Program-made: the position numbers and the translations under genes
In this document: one piece after another, positions 56,058 to 64,000 of the stretch
Layout: each line of letters starts with the position of its first letter
How positions within the stretch are numbered: position 1 is the stretch's first letter
The notes under the pieces: generated by a model
Told to the model about the DNA's origin: nothing
Seen by the model: only the letters and a program-made list of their open reading frames with translations
Databases searched by the model: none
Source of the DNA: Novosphingobium resinovorum
Lineage (GTDB): Bacteria; Pseudomonadota; Alphaproteobacteria; Sphingomonadales; Sphingomonadaceae
Reading direction: 5' to 3'
Assembly (NCBI RefSeq): GCF_001742225.1
Contig: NZ_CP017076.1
Location: 744,001 to 808,000, forward strand
Length of the DNA: 64,000 nucleotides

Positions 56058-57182
56058 TTACTTTTCCGGCTTCCAGCCCATCGCCGAAAGCATGACGTCG
56101 AACAGCCGGGTGTTCGGGAAGAACCCGTGAACCTTGTCCGCGCCGGGGCCCGAGGCCGCGGCGATCACTTCTTCTCCCGTATGGCCGCCATGGACGCTGA
56201 TGACGTCGTTCGTGGTATCGGTGACGCCCGGTTTGGCGACTTCGGCGTCATACTGCCCCGCCAGAGGCTCGCCGCGCGTGCCGCCGCTCATGCGCAGGCC
56301 GAAGCTGTGATCGGCGGTGAACAGGAACAGCGTATCCTTGCCGGCAATCTGGCTGATACGGCGGATCATCTCGTCCATCTCCCTGACGTGGCCGAGGCCC
56401 TTCTTCGGATCGTCGGTGTGCATGTCCCACTCGACCATCAGGAAGTAACCTTTGGGATTGCGCGCCAGCTGCGCAATCGTCGCCTCCACGGCCGGGATCG
56501 GCGCGAAGTCGGCATCGCGCAGCACCGCCGCGCGCGCTGCGTCGCGCACGATCGCAGTGTCCTCGCCGTAGCGATAGCCGGCTGCGGCGAAGGCCTGCTC
56601 AGGCGTGGTCTGCTGCTTGGCGAAGGAGGCGGCGGCGTCTGCCCGGCCCTTGCCGATCAGAATATCGACGCCGTCACCGAAGCGGGGCTTCAGCATCTGA
56701 CGGAAGATCTCGTCCTTGTCCTTGCGCGCGCCGACATGGGCAAAAGTGGCGGCCGGGGTCGCGTCCCAGATCTTCATGTTGGTCATGACCCCGGTGGAAA
56801 GCCCGCGCTGCTCGGCATATTCGAGGAAGGTCTTGACCGATGCCACCGCCCCGGCCTGTCCCGTAGGCACGGCCGATACCATGGCGTTGTTGGTCTTGCG
56901 GCCGGTCATGATCGCCGTCATGCCCGCGCCGGAGTCCGTCACCCACTGGTTGAGCGACGAGGTATCGGACAAGCCTACATAGGGCATCGAATGAATGAAC
57001 AGCGACTGCGGCTTGTCATTGGCGAGAATGCCGCCCGCATTGAGCGTGGGCAGGCCGCCCGCATCGCCGATGAACAGGATCACATTGCGCGCTTCCTGCG
57101 CCACGGCATGACTTGCGGTGCCGGAAAGCAGAAGCGCGGCGGCTCCTGCCAGAATGCGGCGGGTCTTTTGAAAGGCGGTCAT
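56058..57182 (-). CDS. Exported alkaline phosphatase
   Basis: 374 residues with a signal peptide (GAAALLLSGTASHAVAQ). Metal-site blocks of the PhoA superfamily are visible: FIGDAGG (first Asp), VTDSGAGMTAIMTG with the nucleophile Ser, EWDMHTDDPKKG, TADHSFG and VHGGHTGEEV. It is shorter than E. coli PhoA and closer to the single-domain bacterial type. The ATG at 57182 has GGAG eight nt upstream and lies 2 nt after the kinase stop, so it is the last gene of the receptor-regulator-kinase-phosphatase operon. Confidence 0.92.
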   Translation of the reverse strand: MTAFQKTRRILAGAAALLLSGTASHAVAQEARNVILFIGDAGGLPTLNAGGILANDKPQSLFIHSMPYVGLSDTSSLNQWVTDSGAGMTAIMTGRKTNNAMVSAVPTGQAGAVASVKTFLEYAEQRGLSTGVMTNMKIWDATPAATFAHVGARKDKDEIFRQMLKPRFGDGVDILIGKGRADAAASFAKQQTTPEQAFAAAGYRYGEDTAIVRDAARAAVLRDADFAPIPAVEATIAQLARNPKGYFLMVEWDMHTDDPKKGLGHVREMDEMIRRISQIAGKDTLFLFTADHSFGLRMSGGTRGEPLAGQYDAEVAKPGVTDTTNDVISVHGGHTGEEVIAAASGPGADKVHGFFPNTRLFDVMLSAMGWKPEK

Positions 57183-57184
57183 TA

Positions 57185-58606
57185 TCAAGCTCCTTGCTGA
57201 TCGGGTAACGGCGCCGACTGGCGCAAAAGGACGAGGCGGGCGCGCAGGCCGGGATCGTTGTCCTCCAGTTCGAGCCGCCCGCCGTGGAGCGAGGCCACCG
57301 CGCTCGCCAGGCTGAGGCCGAGGCCGGTGCCCGGCGTGCTGCGGGCGGCGTCGAGGCGGCCGAACTTGCGCATTGCTTCATCCCGCCGCGCGGCCGGGAT
57401 GCCGCCCGCACGGTCGGCGACGCAGATATGCACTTCGGCGCCGACGGCCTCGGCCTCCAGCACGATCACGCCGCCCTCGGCGCCGTACTTGAGCGCGTTG
57501 TCGATGAGGTTTGCCAGAGCCCGCGCCACAAGAGCGCGATTGCCATGGACATCGAGGCCGGGCGCGCAAGTGCCGGTGATCTTCACCCCGCCGGCGCAGG
57601 CCAGAGGCTGGTATATCTCGCGAAGGTCCGCCAGCATCGCGCCCAGGTCGAACCGCTCGAACGTGCCGCGCCCCACCCCTGCTTCGGCGCGGCTGATCTC
57701 CAGTGCGCTTTCCAGCATGTGCAGCACGATACCGACTTCGTGGGCGATGGCCTCGAACCGCGCGTGCGAAGCCGGGTCAGGCGATGCCGCCAGCGCCTCG
57801 GTCACCTGAATATGGATGCGGGTCAGCGGGGAGCGCAAGTCGTGCGCCAGAGCGTCGGTCAGGGTGCGGTGTTCCTCCACCAGTGCCTCGATCCGGTCGA
57901 GCATGGCGTTGAGGGACGCCTTGAGGCGGTCCACCGGATCGCCGCTGCCGTCGGTTTCCGCGCGGCGGCGCAAGTCTCCGGCGCCGACATGCTCGCCGAC
58001 GCGGGAGATCGTCTCGACCATGCGGTTCATCTCGCGCACCAGAACGATGCTGCCCAGCAGGCCGATCGGGATCGCCAGTGCCAGAGCCCCGGCAAGGCCG
58101 CGCAGCAGCGCCAGCTGCATCTGGATGCGGTTGTCCAGCAGCCCCCCCAGCAGGAGCTGCTCGCCGGTGGGATAGCGCGTGGTCAGGACGAGGAATTCTT
58201 CCCCCCGCACCCGGCCCAGCCGGTGCAGCAGGCTGGTCTGCCACTGCGCAGGCGCGCGCACGCCCCGGGGCCAGGCGACGATATTGCCCGCCAGCTTGCG
58301 CCCCCGCGCATCGACGAGCAGGATCGCGGTGTCGTCCTTGTATTCCGGCCCTGCCCGGTCGGCGACCGCCTTGCTCAGGTTGGGAATGCCGCCCCGATTG
58401 TAGTGGCTGAGCAGATGCCCCTGCTCATGCTCCAGCGGGCGCTGGAAGTTCGACAGCAGGATGCGGTCGGTCTCGAAATAGACGTAGAGCAGCGCCGGGA
58501 CCGTGCACGCAAAGCACAGCGCCATGTACAGCAGCAGGAAACGGCCCGCAGTCGATCGCCAGGGCGCACGCCGTCCGCGCCGGGGGAAGAGCGAGGCGAG
58601 GTTCAC
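57185..58606 (-). CDS. Sensor histidine kinase of the phosphatase locus
   Basis: 473 residues starting at a GTG that overlaps the regulator stop (GTGA). TM1 (FLLLYMALCFACTVPALLYV), periplasmic sensor, TM2 (ALALAIPIGLLGSIVLV), HAMP, HisKA with the phospho-His in TDALAHDLRSPLTRI, HATPase_c with NLIDNALKYGAEGG and GTGLGLSLASA. A complete kinase. It is not PhoR-like: it has a large periplasmic loop, so it probably senses something outside the inner membrane. Confidence 0.92.
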   Translation of the reverse strand: MNLASLFPRRGRRAPWRSTAGRFLLLYMALCFACTVPALLYVYFETDRILLSNFQRPLEHEQGHLLSHYNRGGIPNLSKAVADRAGPEYKDDTAILLVDARGRKLAGNIVAWPRGVRAPAQWQTSLLHRLGRVRGEEFLVLTTRYPTGEQLLLGGLLDNRIQMQLALLRGLAGALALAIPIGLLGSIVLVREMNRMVETISRVGEHVGAGDLRRRAETDGSGDPVDRLKASLNAMLDRIEALVEEHRTLTDALAHDLRSPLTRIHIQVTEALAASPDPASHARFEAIAHEVGIVLHMLESALEISRAEAGVGRGTFERFDLGAMLADLREIYQPLACAGGVKITGTCAPGLDVHGNRALVARALANLIDNALKYGAEGGVIVLEAEAVGAEVHICVADRAGGIPAARRDEAMRKFGRLDAARSTPGTGLGLSLASAVASLHGGRLELEDNDPGLRARLVLLRQSAPLPDQQGA

Positions 58607-59295
58607 CGCGCCGCTCCCAGCCGGTAGCCGGAGCCGCGCACGGTGCGCAGCAAGGGGACGAGGCCGGGGCGGTCGATTTCCTTGCGCAAGTTGCTGACAT
58701 AGACGTCGATCACATTGGTGCCGGGATCGAAGTCGTAGTTCCACACTTTCTGGAAGATCATCGAGCGGGTGACGACCTGCCCCTGGTTACGCATCAGGAA
58801 TTCGAGCAGTTGGATCGCGCGCGGCTGCAACAGGAGCACCTGCCCGGCGCGCTCGGCGCGGGAGGTGAGCAGGTCCAGCGTCAGGTCCTCGCAAATCAGC
58901 CGGGTCGTTACTGCGGGCGAGCCCGCGCGGCGGCGGTGGACCACTTCCAGGCGGGCGAGCAGTTCGGGCATGGCGAAAGGCTTGACCAGATAGTCGTCCG
59001 AACCGGCACGCAGGCCGCGCACCCGCTCGTCCGTGGAGCCGATGGCGGAGAGGATGATGACCGGCGTATCGCAGCCCTGCGCGCGCAGCGTCTCCAGCAG
59101 GGTCAGGCCATCAATCCCGGGAAGCATCCGGTCGAGCACGATCGCGTCCAACTCGCCCGCCTGCGCCCGTTCCAGCCCGCACGGGCCGTCGGCCGCGCGA
59201 TCGACGCGGTAGCCTTCCTGCTCGAGGCCGGAGGCGAGGAAGTCGGCCGTGGCCGGGTCGTCCTCGACGACAAGGATGGTCTTGGTCTTGCTCAT
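58603..59295 (-). CDS. OmpR/PhoB-type response regulator of the phosphatase locus
   Basis: 230 residues: receiver domain (VVEDDPATADFLASG; phospho-Asp in AIVLDRMLPGIDG; Lys in DDYLVKPFAM) and an OmpR-type winged helix (AIQLLEFLMRNQGQVVTRSM; DVYVSNLRKEIDR; VRGSGYRLGAAR). It starts 53 nt after the TonB receptor stop and overlaps the kinase by 4 nt. Candidate regulator of the receptor and phosphatases. Confidence 0.92.
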   Translation of the reverse strand: MSKTKTILVVEDDPATADFLASGLEQEGYRVDRAADGPCGLERAQAGELDAIVLDRMLPGIDGLTLLETLRAQGCDTPVIILSAIGSTDERVRGLRAGSDDYLVKPFAMPELLARLEVVHRRRAGSPAVTTRLICEDLTLDLLTSRAERAGQVLLLQPRAIQLLEFLMRNQGQVVTRSMIFQKVWNYDFDPGTNVIDVYVSNLRKEIDRPGLVPLLRTVRGSGYRLGAAR

Positions 59296-59348
59296 GCTGG
59301 TCCGCTCTGCGGCGGGGAGACGCCTGCCGACGCCTCCCCGTGTCACGC

Positions 59349-62315
59349 TCAGAAGTTGACGCGCACACCCGCGAGGTAGCGGCGGCCGAACAGTTCATGT
59401 TCGATCGGGCGCGAATAGACGCCCTGGTAGCGGATGCCTGCCTCGTTGGTAAGGTTGTTGGCGTCGAGATAGAGCTGGACGTTCTCGTTGATCGAGTAGC
59501 GCACCGAGGCGTCGAGCCGCGCGACGTTGGCCCAGTAGGCATCGCCGATGATGTCGCCGCTGCCCAGCGAGTCCAGGTAGGCCTTCTGCCACTGGTAGCT
59601 GACCCGGGCGGAGAAGCCGTAGCGCTCGTAATAGCCCGAGATGTTGTAGATCACCGGCGAGGCGCCCGGCAGGTCGGTGGTGCGGCCATCCGGCGTAGTG
59701 GCCTTGGAGTCGTTGAGCGTCAGGTTGGCCTGAACGCCGAAGCCTTGCGCCCAGTCGGGCAGCCCGGCCGCGCGGGCAAGGCCCTCGAACGGCTGCGAGA
59801 AGGCGAACTCGAGCCCCTTGATGTGGCCGCCGCCGCCGTTCGCGACGGTCGAGTACCGATAGGCAGAGCGATCGACGCCCGCCGTGTTCAGCACGTCCGA
59901 TCCGAACGTCGGCAGTTCGACGTCGTAGAGGATGTCCTGAAGGTCCTTGTAGTAGGCGCCCACCGAGAAGAACCCGCGCGAGGGCATGTACCATTCGAAG
60001 TACAGGTCCACGCCCTTGGCGCGCTCGGGCTTGGCCTTGGGGTTGCCGCCCGAGACGACCTGGTCGACGTCGCTGTACGAGAAGTTGGGGCGCATCTCGT
60101 CATAGTTCGGGCGGGCCGCGCCGGTGTTGCCCGAAAGGCGCAGCTTCATGTCGCGGTTGATGTCCCAGTTGATGTGGATGCTGGGATAGACCGAGGTGAA
60201 GCTGTTGGACACGCGCGTCGGGGTCCAGGCGCCGCCGATCGACGACAGCGCCGAGCCGGTGTTCCGGATATGCTCGAGGCGGGCGCCGTAGACGATGTTG
60301 CCCCAGTCGAAGTAGGTCGTGCCCATGGCGTAACCGGCGATGACTTCTTCGGAGACGCGGTAGTTGTTCTGTTCGCTGGTGTTCTTCTGGATCTGCGAGG
60401 CCCCGGCGGCGACATATTTGTCGAACAGCGCTTCGCCGAGGTCGCTGGAGAAGTACTTCCAGCCGTAGCCCATCGGCAGGTTGCCCTTATAGGGCGTGTC
60501 GATGCTGATGTCGGCCTGCTTCGGGCTGGTCAGCCCGGCAGCGGCGAGCGTCGCGGCGGTCACTTCGACGACGGTGCGGGTGGAGGTCTTGATGCGCTTG
60601 TCGTATTCGCCGCCGAACTGGAACACGGTATCGGCGCCGAACAGATCGAGGTTGTGCTCGATATCCAGCTTTGCCGTATAGGCGTTGGTGCGATCGAGTT
60701 GGCGATTGCGCGTCATCGACAGGAAGTTCAGCTCCGTCGGCGAGATGTAGGGGCGCGATGCTCCGGCGCTGTAAGTGCCGTCCGAATTGAGCACCGTATT
60801 GTACAGCTGGACCTTCGACAGGTTCGGATCGGTGAAGTCGTACACCAGCGTCGGGCGCTTGGTGAAGTCGGTGGGGCTGCTCCACGAAGAGCCGAACGGC
60901 GGCTTGCTGCGGTCGTCGGCGCGGGTGTAGTTGAGGCGCCACTTGACCTTCCACGTGTCCATCTCATGCTCGCCCGCGAGCGTGTTGGTGAAGATGCTCT
61001 GGCGCGAGGAGTTGGAGTTCAGCGTGCTCTCGATCTCGGCCCCGTAGAGGGTGCCCTGCATCGGCGTGTTGCCGGTGCGGATGTCGGCATAGCCGGTGGT
61101 CTTGCCGACCGTGCTGCTGCCGGTCTTCTTGGCATCCTGATCGAGGTCGAAGACCCATGCGTTGCGCAGTTCGTCATCGCGGAACTGGCTGTAGATGGTC
61201 GAGAAGAACACCTTGTTGTCGCTGTCCGGACGCCATTCCAGACGGCCCGAGAACGACGTGTTGCTGCGCGTCAGGCGATAGAGCTTGTTCTGCGTCTTCG
61301 AATTCCAGATCCGCTCCTCGCCGCCCTCTTCCTGATCCTCGGGCGAGATTTCCCAGGAATTCTCGAAGTTGTCGGTCACCATGTCGCGTTCGTAGCGCGA
61401 GGCGCCGATCAGCACGCCGATGGTGTCGTTGGCAAAGCGATCGGACAGGAAGCCGCTGACGTTGTACTGCTTGCCCTGCCCCAGGTCGTTGTAGCCGTAA
61501 CCCGCGTCAAGCGCGCCCTTGAGCCCGGGATAGTCGAACGGGCTGCGCGTCACGATGTTGATGTTGCCCGCCACGGTCTCACCCGGCATGTCGGCGGTCA
61601 CGGCCTTGCGGATGATCGTCTGGCTGGCGATCGAGGACGGGATCGTGTCGAAGCGCGTCTCGCGCCCGGCAGGGCTGATGACGTTGACGCCGTCGAAGGC
61701 CATCGTGGTCCAGCTGGCCGGAGAACCGCGCAGGCTGATGTAGCGCTCCTGGCCCTGGTCGCGTCCGACGCTGACGCCCGGCAGGCGGCTGACGGCGGCG
61801 GCGATGTTCTGGTCGGGGAAGCGGCCGACGCTGTCGGCGGCGATGACGTCGACCAGCGAAGTGGACGAACGTTTGAGCTGGAGCGCTGCTTCCTCGGACT
61901 CGGCGATCGGGCGGCTGCCGCTCACGACGATGTCGTTCGCAGCATCCACCGCGCGGGGCCTGAGCGCCACGCGGAGGTCGGCTACACCGGCCTCGACCGA
62001 CTGGTGACCGGCCTCGTAGCCGATGTAGGTGATGCTCAGCTGCTGGGTGCCTGCCGGCACGCGCTGCAGGGTGAAACGGCCGTCGCTGTCGGTGACGCCC
62101 ACGATATCCGAACCTTCGATGCGCACTTCGGCGCCGCGCAGGAAGTCTCCCGATGCGTTCACCACCACGCCCGTCACGCGTCCCTCCGCGCGCGCGGCAG
62201 TCTCGGCCTGCGCCTGCGCGGCCGCAGAGGTCAGCGACAGACCCGACACGACGACCGCCGCCATCGCGACACGCAGATGAAGACGACACTTTGAATTGTT
62301 CAGAAAAATGGACAC
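59349..62315 (-). CDS. TonB-dependent receptor with N-terminal carboxypeptidase-like domain (988 aa)
   Basis: Signal peptide (AAVVVSGLSLTSAAAQAQA), then a CarboxypepD_reg-like domain (RVTGVVVNASGDFLRGAEVR; DGRFTLQRVPAGTQQLSITY). The plug follows (DIVVSGSRPIAESEEAALQL; SVGRFPDQNIAAAVSRLPGV), then a barrel ending RRYLAGVRVNF. Start is a GTG at 62315. This is the large sphingomonad/Xanthomonas class (FPDQNIAAAxxRxPGV) of oligosaccharide- or phosphoester-type receptors. It heads the operon with the two-component pair and alkaline phosphatase, so an organophosphate such as phytate or its products is a plausible ligand. Confidence 0.93.
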   Translation of the reverse strand: MSIFLNNSKCRLHLRVAMAAVVVSGLSLTSAAAQAQAETAARAEGRVTGVVVNASGDFLRGAEVRIEGSDIVGVTDSDGRFTLQRVPAGTQQLSITYIGYEAGHQSVEAGVADLRVALRPRAVDAANDIVVSGSRPIAESEEAALQLKRSSTSLVDVIAADSVGRFPDQNIAAAVSRLPGVSVGRDQGQERYISLRGSPASWTTMAFDGVNVISPAGRETRFDTIPSSIASQTIIRKAVTADMPGETVAGNINIVTRSPFDYPGLKGALDAGYGYNDLGQGKQYNVSGFLSDRFANDTIGVLIGASRYERDMVTDNFENSWEISPEDQEEGGEERIWNSKTQNKLYRLTRSNTSFSGRLEWRPDSDNKVFFSTIYSQFRDDELRNAWVFDLDQDAKKTGSSTVGKTTGYADIRTGNTPMQGTLYGAEIESTLNSNSSRQSIFTNTLAGEHEMDTWKVKWRLNYTRADDRSKPPFGSSWSSPTDFTKRPTLVYDFTDPNLSKVQLYNTVLNSDGTYSAGASRPYISPTELNFLSMTRNRQLDRTNAYTAKLDIEHNLDLFGADTVFQFGGEYDKRIKTSTRTVVEVTAATLAAAGLTSPKQADISIDTPYKGNLPMGYGWKYFSSDLGEALFDKYVAAGASQIQKNTSEQNNYRVSEEVIAGYAMGTTYFDWGNIVYGARLEHIRNTGSALSSIGGAWTPTRVSNSFTSVYPSIHINWDINRDMKLRLSGNTGAARPNYDEMRPNFSYSDVDQVVSGGNPKAKPERAKGVDLYFEWYMPSRGFFSVGAYYKDLQDILYDVELPTFGSDVLNTAGVDRSAYRYSTVANGGGGHIKGLEFAFSQPFEGLARAAGLPDWAQGFGVQANLTLNDSKATTPDGRTTDLPGASPVIYNISGYYERYGFSARVSYQWQKAYLDSLGSGDIIGDAYWANVARLDASVRYSINENVQLYLDANNLTNEAGIRYQGVYSRPIEHELFGRRYLAGVRVNF

Positions 62316-62681
62316 GACAAATAGCCCCCTTTTTCACAATTCGATGAATTGTGAATTTGAATAAAATCACGCGTTCATGAAGGCTTCGCCCGCACCTGCG
62401 GGATCAGCCGTATTTTTGCCCCATGTACTTCTTTGCACACCGCGAGTTCGTCGCGGCGCACCATCACCGTGGATCGTCGAGACGGGGCACTAGGCAGACC
62501 GATTTGCGCTTCTGTGACAGTCGCGAACATTAGGGAAATTTAAGAATCGACTATTGAAGCCCCTGTTATGCCGATCCCGGGCCGATCAAAGACGGCACCG
62601 ATACCTCGATGACCGGGGACCGTCTCCGAACCGTCACAAAGCCCGCATACCCGCAGCCCGGCCACTCAAGGGAACTTTCAC
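62316..62681. other. Divergent promoter region between TonB receptor and phytase
   Basis: 366 bases carrying the promoters of both divergent units. It holds the TTCACAATTC palindrome near the receptor start and a CTGTGACAG 9-mer at about 62512-62520. I find no clear pair of PhoB half-sites at the standard 11-bp spacing. Confidence 0.6.
62334..62356. promoter_or_regulatory. Palindromic operator candidate in the receptor leader
   Basis: TTCACAATTC-GAT-GAATTGTGAA: exact 10-bp inverted arms with a 3-nt centre, 19 nt upstream of the receptor start codon. AT-rich within GC-rich DNA. It could bind a dimeric repressor or form an mRNA hairpin over the ribosome site. Confidence 0.6.
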
Positions 62682-63908
62682 ATGACGAACTACACGCCGC
62701 ACTTGCGCCCTATCGGCGCCATGCTTGCCGCCGCCGGGCTGGCACTTTCCGGCCCTGCCCGCTCGGCGCCGGAGCAGCCGCAGATGACGGTGGAGCGCGT
62801 CGTCATGCTGATGCGCCACGGCGTGCGCCCCTCGACCAAGTTTCCGGCCACGCCCGCAGGCACGACCAGGGATGCCTGGCCCAGCTGGTCCACCGAAGCC
62901 GGAGACCTGACGCCCCACGGCGCCGAGGGCATCCGCCGCCTAGCCGCCTACGACCGCGATCTGCTGACGCGGCAGGGGCTGCTTCCGGCAACCGGATGCG
63001 CCGATGGCGGCGCGATCAGCGCCTGGGCCAGCGGCAGTTCACGCGCGATCAAGACCGGCCTCGCCTTCGTCGAGACGCTGCAAGCCGGCTGCAAAGTCAC
63101 TCTGGATCACCCGGCGAACGAAGACGAGGAGGACCAGTTCCACCCCGACTCCGCGGCGACCGCGCTCGACGGTGATCGCGCGCTGGCGGCGTCGCAGGCG
63201 CAGTTCCCGTCCGGCGGACTGGAAGGCGTCATCGCCGCACGCAAGGGTGACTTCGCTACCCTGCAGCGCATCGTCGGCGTGCCGGTCGATACCGCCTCCA
63301 CGCTCAAGGCGACGCCGGGGGACAAGCCCGACCTCAAGGGCGGCCTCTCCTTCGGTTCGACGGCCGGACAGACGATCCTGCTCCAGTACCTGGAAGGCAT
63401 GCCGATGGAGCAGGTCGGCTGGGGCCGCGCGAGCAAGGCGGACATCCGCGCCATCCTGCGCTTCCACCCGGTCAAGTTCCAGTACGAGACCCGCCCCGCC
63501 TATGTCGCCCAGCGCCTTGCCGCCCCGATCGTCACGCGTATCGTCGATGCCCTGTCGGGCACGGGCGGGCGCCTGACGCTGCTGTTCGGGCACGACACCA
63601 ACATCGCAGCACTCGGCGGGTTCTACGACATGCACTGGACCATGGCCGACTACCCGCGCGACGACATCGCGCCCGGCGGCGCCATCGGTTTCGAGCTTGT
63701 GCGCGACCGGGCCGGCCGCCGCTTCGTCCGCGCGTTCCAGCAGGCGCAGTCGATGGACCAGTTGCGTGCGCTGAGCCCGCTGACCCGGGCCGCGCCGCCC
63801 AGCCGCAGCTACCTGCAAATCCCGGGCTGCGGCTCACGCAAGGCCCTGTGCGATCTGGCGACGTTCGAAAAGATCACGCGCGAGCGACTGGCCAAGCCCA
63901 CCGACTGA
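62682..63908 (+). CDS. Exported histidine-acid phosphatase / phytase (AppA-like)
   Basis: 408 residues: signal sequence (AMLAAAGLALSGPARS), then the histidine-phosphatase signature RHGVRPSTKFP with the nucleophile His (about 44). The proton-donor motif is HDTN(IAAL) near 305, where HD is the classic AppA/AgpP pair. Fits bacterial 3- or 6-phytases and glucose-1-phosphatases; periplasmic. Specificity between phytate and other phosphomonoesters cannot be told by eye. Divergent from the TonB receptor operon that includes an alkaline phosphatase. Confidence 0.92.
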   Translation: MTNYTPHLRPIGAMLAAAGLALSGPARSAPEQPQMTVERVVMLMRHGVRPSTKFPATPAGTTRDAWPSWSTEAGDLTPHGAEGIRRLAAYDRDLLTRQGLLPATGCADGGAISAWASGSSRAIKTGLAFVETLQAGCKVTLDHPANEDEEDQFHPDSAATALDGDRALAASQAQFPSGGLEGVIAARKGDFATLQRIVGVPVDTASTLKATPGDKPDLKGGLSFGSTAGQTILLQYLEGMPMEQVGWGRASKADIRAILRFHPVKFQYETRPAYVAQRLAAPIVTRIVDALSGTGGRLTLLFGHDTNIAALGGFYDMHWTMADYPRDDIAPGGAIGFELVRDRAGRRFVRAFQQAQSMDQLRALSPLTRAAPPSRSYLQIPGCGSRKALCDLATFEKITRERLAKPTD

Positions 63909-63916
63909 TCTTCGGG

Positions 63917-63952
63917 TCCGGTATCAGACCTTGGATTTTATCTGATGCCGGA
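63917..63952 (+). terminator. Hairpin after the phytase gene
   Basis: TCCGGTATCAGA (63917-63928) pairs with TCTGATGCCGGA (63941-63952) with one G-T pair and a 12-nt loop, 9 nt after the stop. No T-run follows, so the termination role is likely but not certain. Confidence 0.5.
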
Positions 63953-64000
63953 CCAGCGACGCCCGCGCCACTGCAACACCGCTGTCATGCGGGGGTCTTA

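Noticed and set aside
59340..62294. A 984-codon open frame antisense to the 988-aa TonB receptor
   Set aside because: Composition is dominated by Arg, Val, Gly, Ala and Asp repeats typical of the antisense of GC-rich coding DNA. The opposite strand encodes a textbook receptor with signal peptide, plug and barrel.
62500..62650. A Pho box in the phytase/TonB divergent region
   Set aside because: Single CTGTCAC-like half-sites exist (about 62514-62520 on the minus strand and CCGTCAC near 62631), but none has a partner at the 11-bp period of PhoB boxes.

Overview
This is a GC-rich chromosomal window that looks like a sphingomonad, probably Novosphingobium or a close relative. The grounds are several very large TonB-dependent receptors with sphingomonad-style plugs, an EipA/DUF1134 protein, an Aap-type amino-acid importer, a CopAB/CopCD copper locus run by a CnrYXH-like ECF module, and a phytase/alkaline phosphatase locus. 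The genus call is an inference from gene families, not a database result.

Layout. 1-5.5 kb is ordinary chromosome: an MFS permease convergent with a Gfo/Idh/MocA oxidoreductase, a GNAT acetyltransferase behind an aspartate/aromatic aminotransferase, EipA, and tRNA-Ser(GCT). 5.6-14 kb is accessory. A decayed P4-type integrase sits just behind the tRNA, followed by a hydrolase stub, a CMD-family/cupin pair, a LysR regulator divergent from an MFS-AKR-AKR operon, and two abutting IS3 transposase remnants that cut off the next gene of that operon. 13.9-19.5 kb holds a Crp/Fnr regulator and a six-gene minus-strand operon: DUF6662-like outer-membrane protein, FMN-binding protein, ApbE, small membrane cytochrome-like protein, OmpR-type regulator and sensor kinase. 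It reads as an extracytoplasmic flavinylation system with its own two-component control. 19.5-20.8 kb is a patch of broken genes.

21.5-31.4 kb is TonB receptor territory disturbed by two related, directly repeated IS5-like elements. One element cuts a third receptor gene down to its plug domain. 31.8-39.2 kb carries a minus-strand operon in which a cystathionine beta-lyase-type enzyme, a complete Aap importer, a Rid-family deaminase and a Tat-exported class V PLP enzyme overlap or nearly abut, followed by a small cytochrome c.

39.7-45.9 kb is the copper region: an unknown exported His-containing protein, then copB, copA, an ECF sigma factor, a CnrX-like sensor and a CnrY-like anti-sigma factor on the minus strand, divergent from copC and copD. 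Both divergent promoters share the same spaced motif (TGAGGGATG-N11-CGCGTAT), so one sigma factor probably drives both arms. 46-55 kb holds an SRPBCC protein, a decayed sorbosone-dehydrogenase-like gene, an Omp25-like porin, DipZ with exported MsrA and MsrB (envelope thiol and methionine repair), a DoxX-like protein, DUF3008, membrane PQQ glucose dehydrogenase, and GST and SDR remnants.

56-64 kb is a phosphorus-acquisition divergon. A TonB receptor, OmpR-type regulator, sensor kinase and alkaline phosphatase run in one direction, and a histidine-acid phosphatase/phytase runs in the other.
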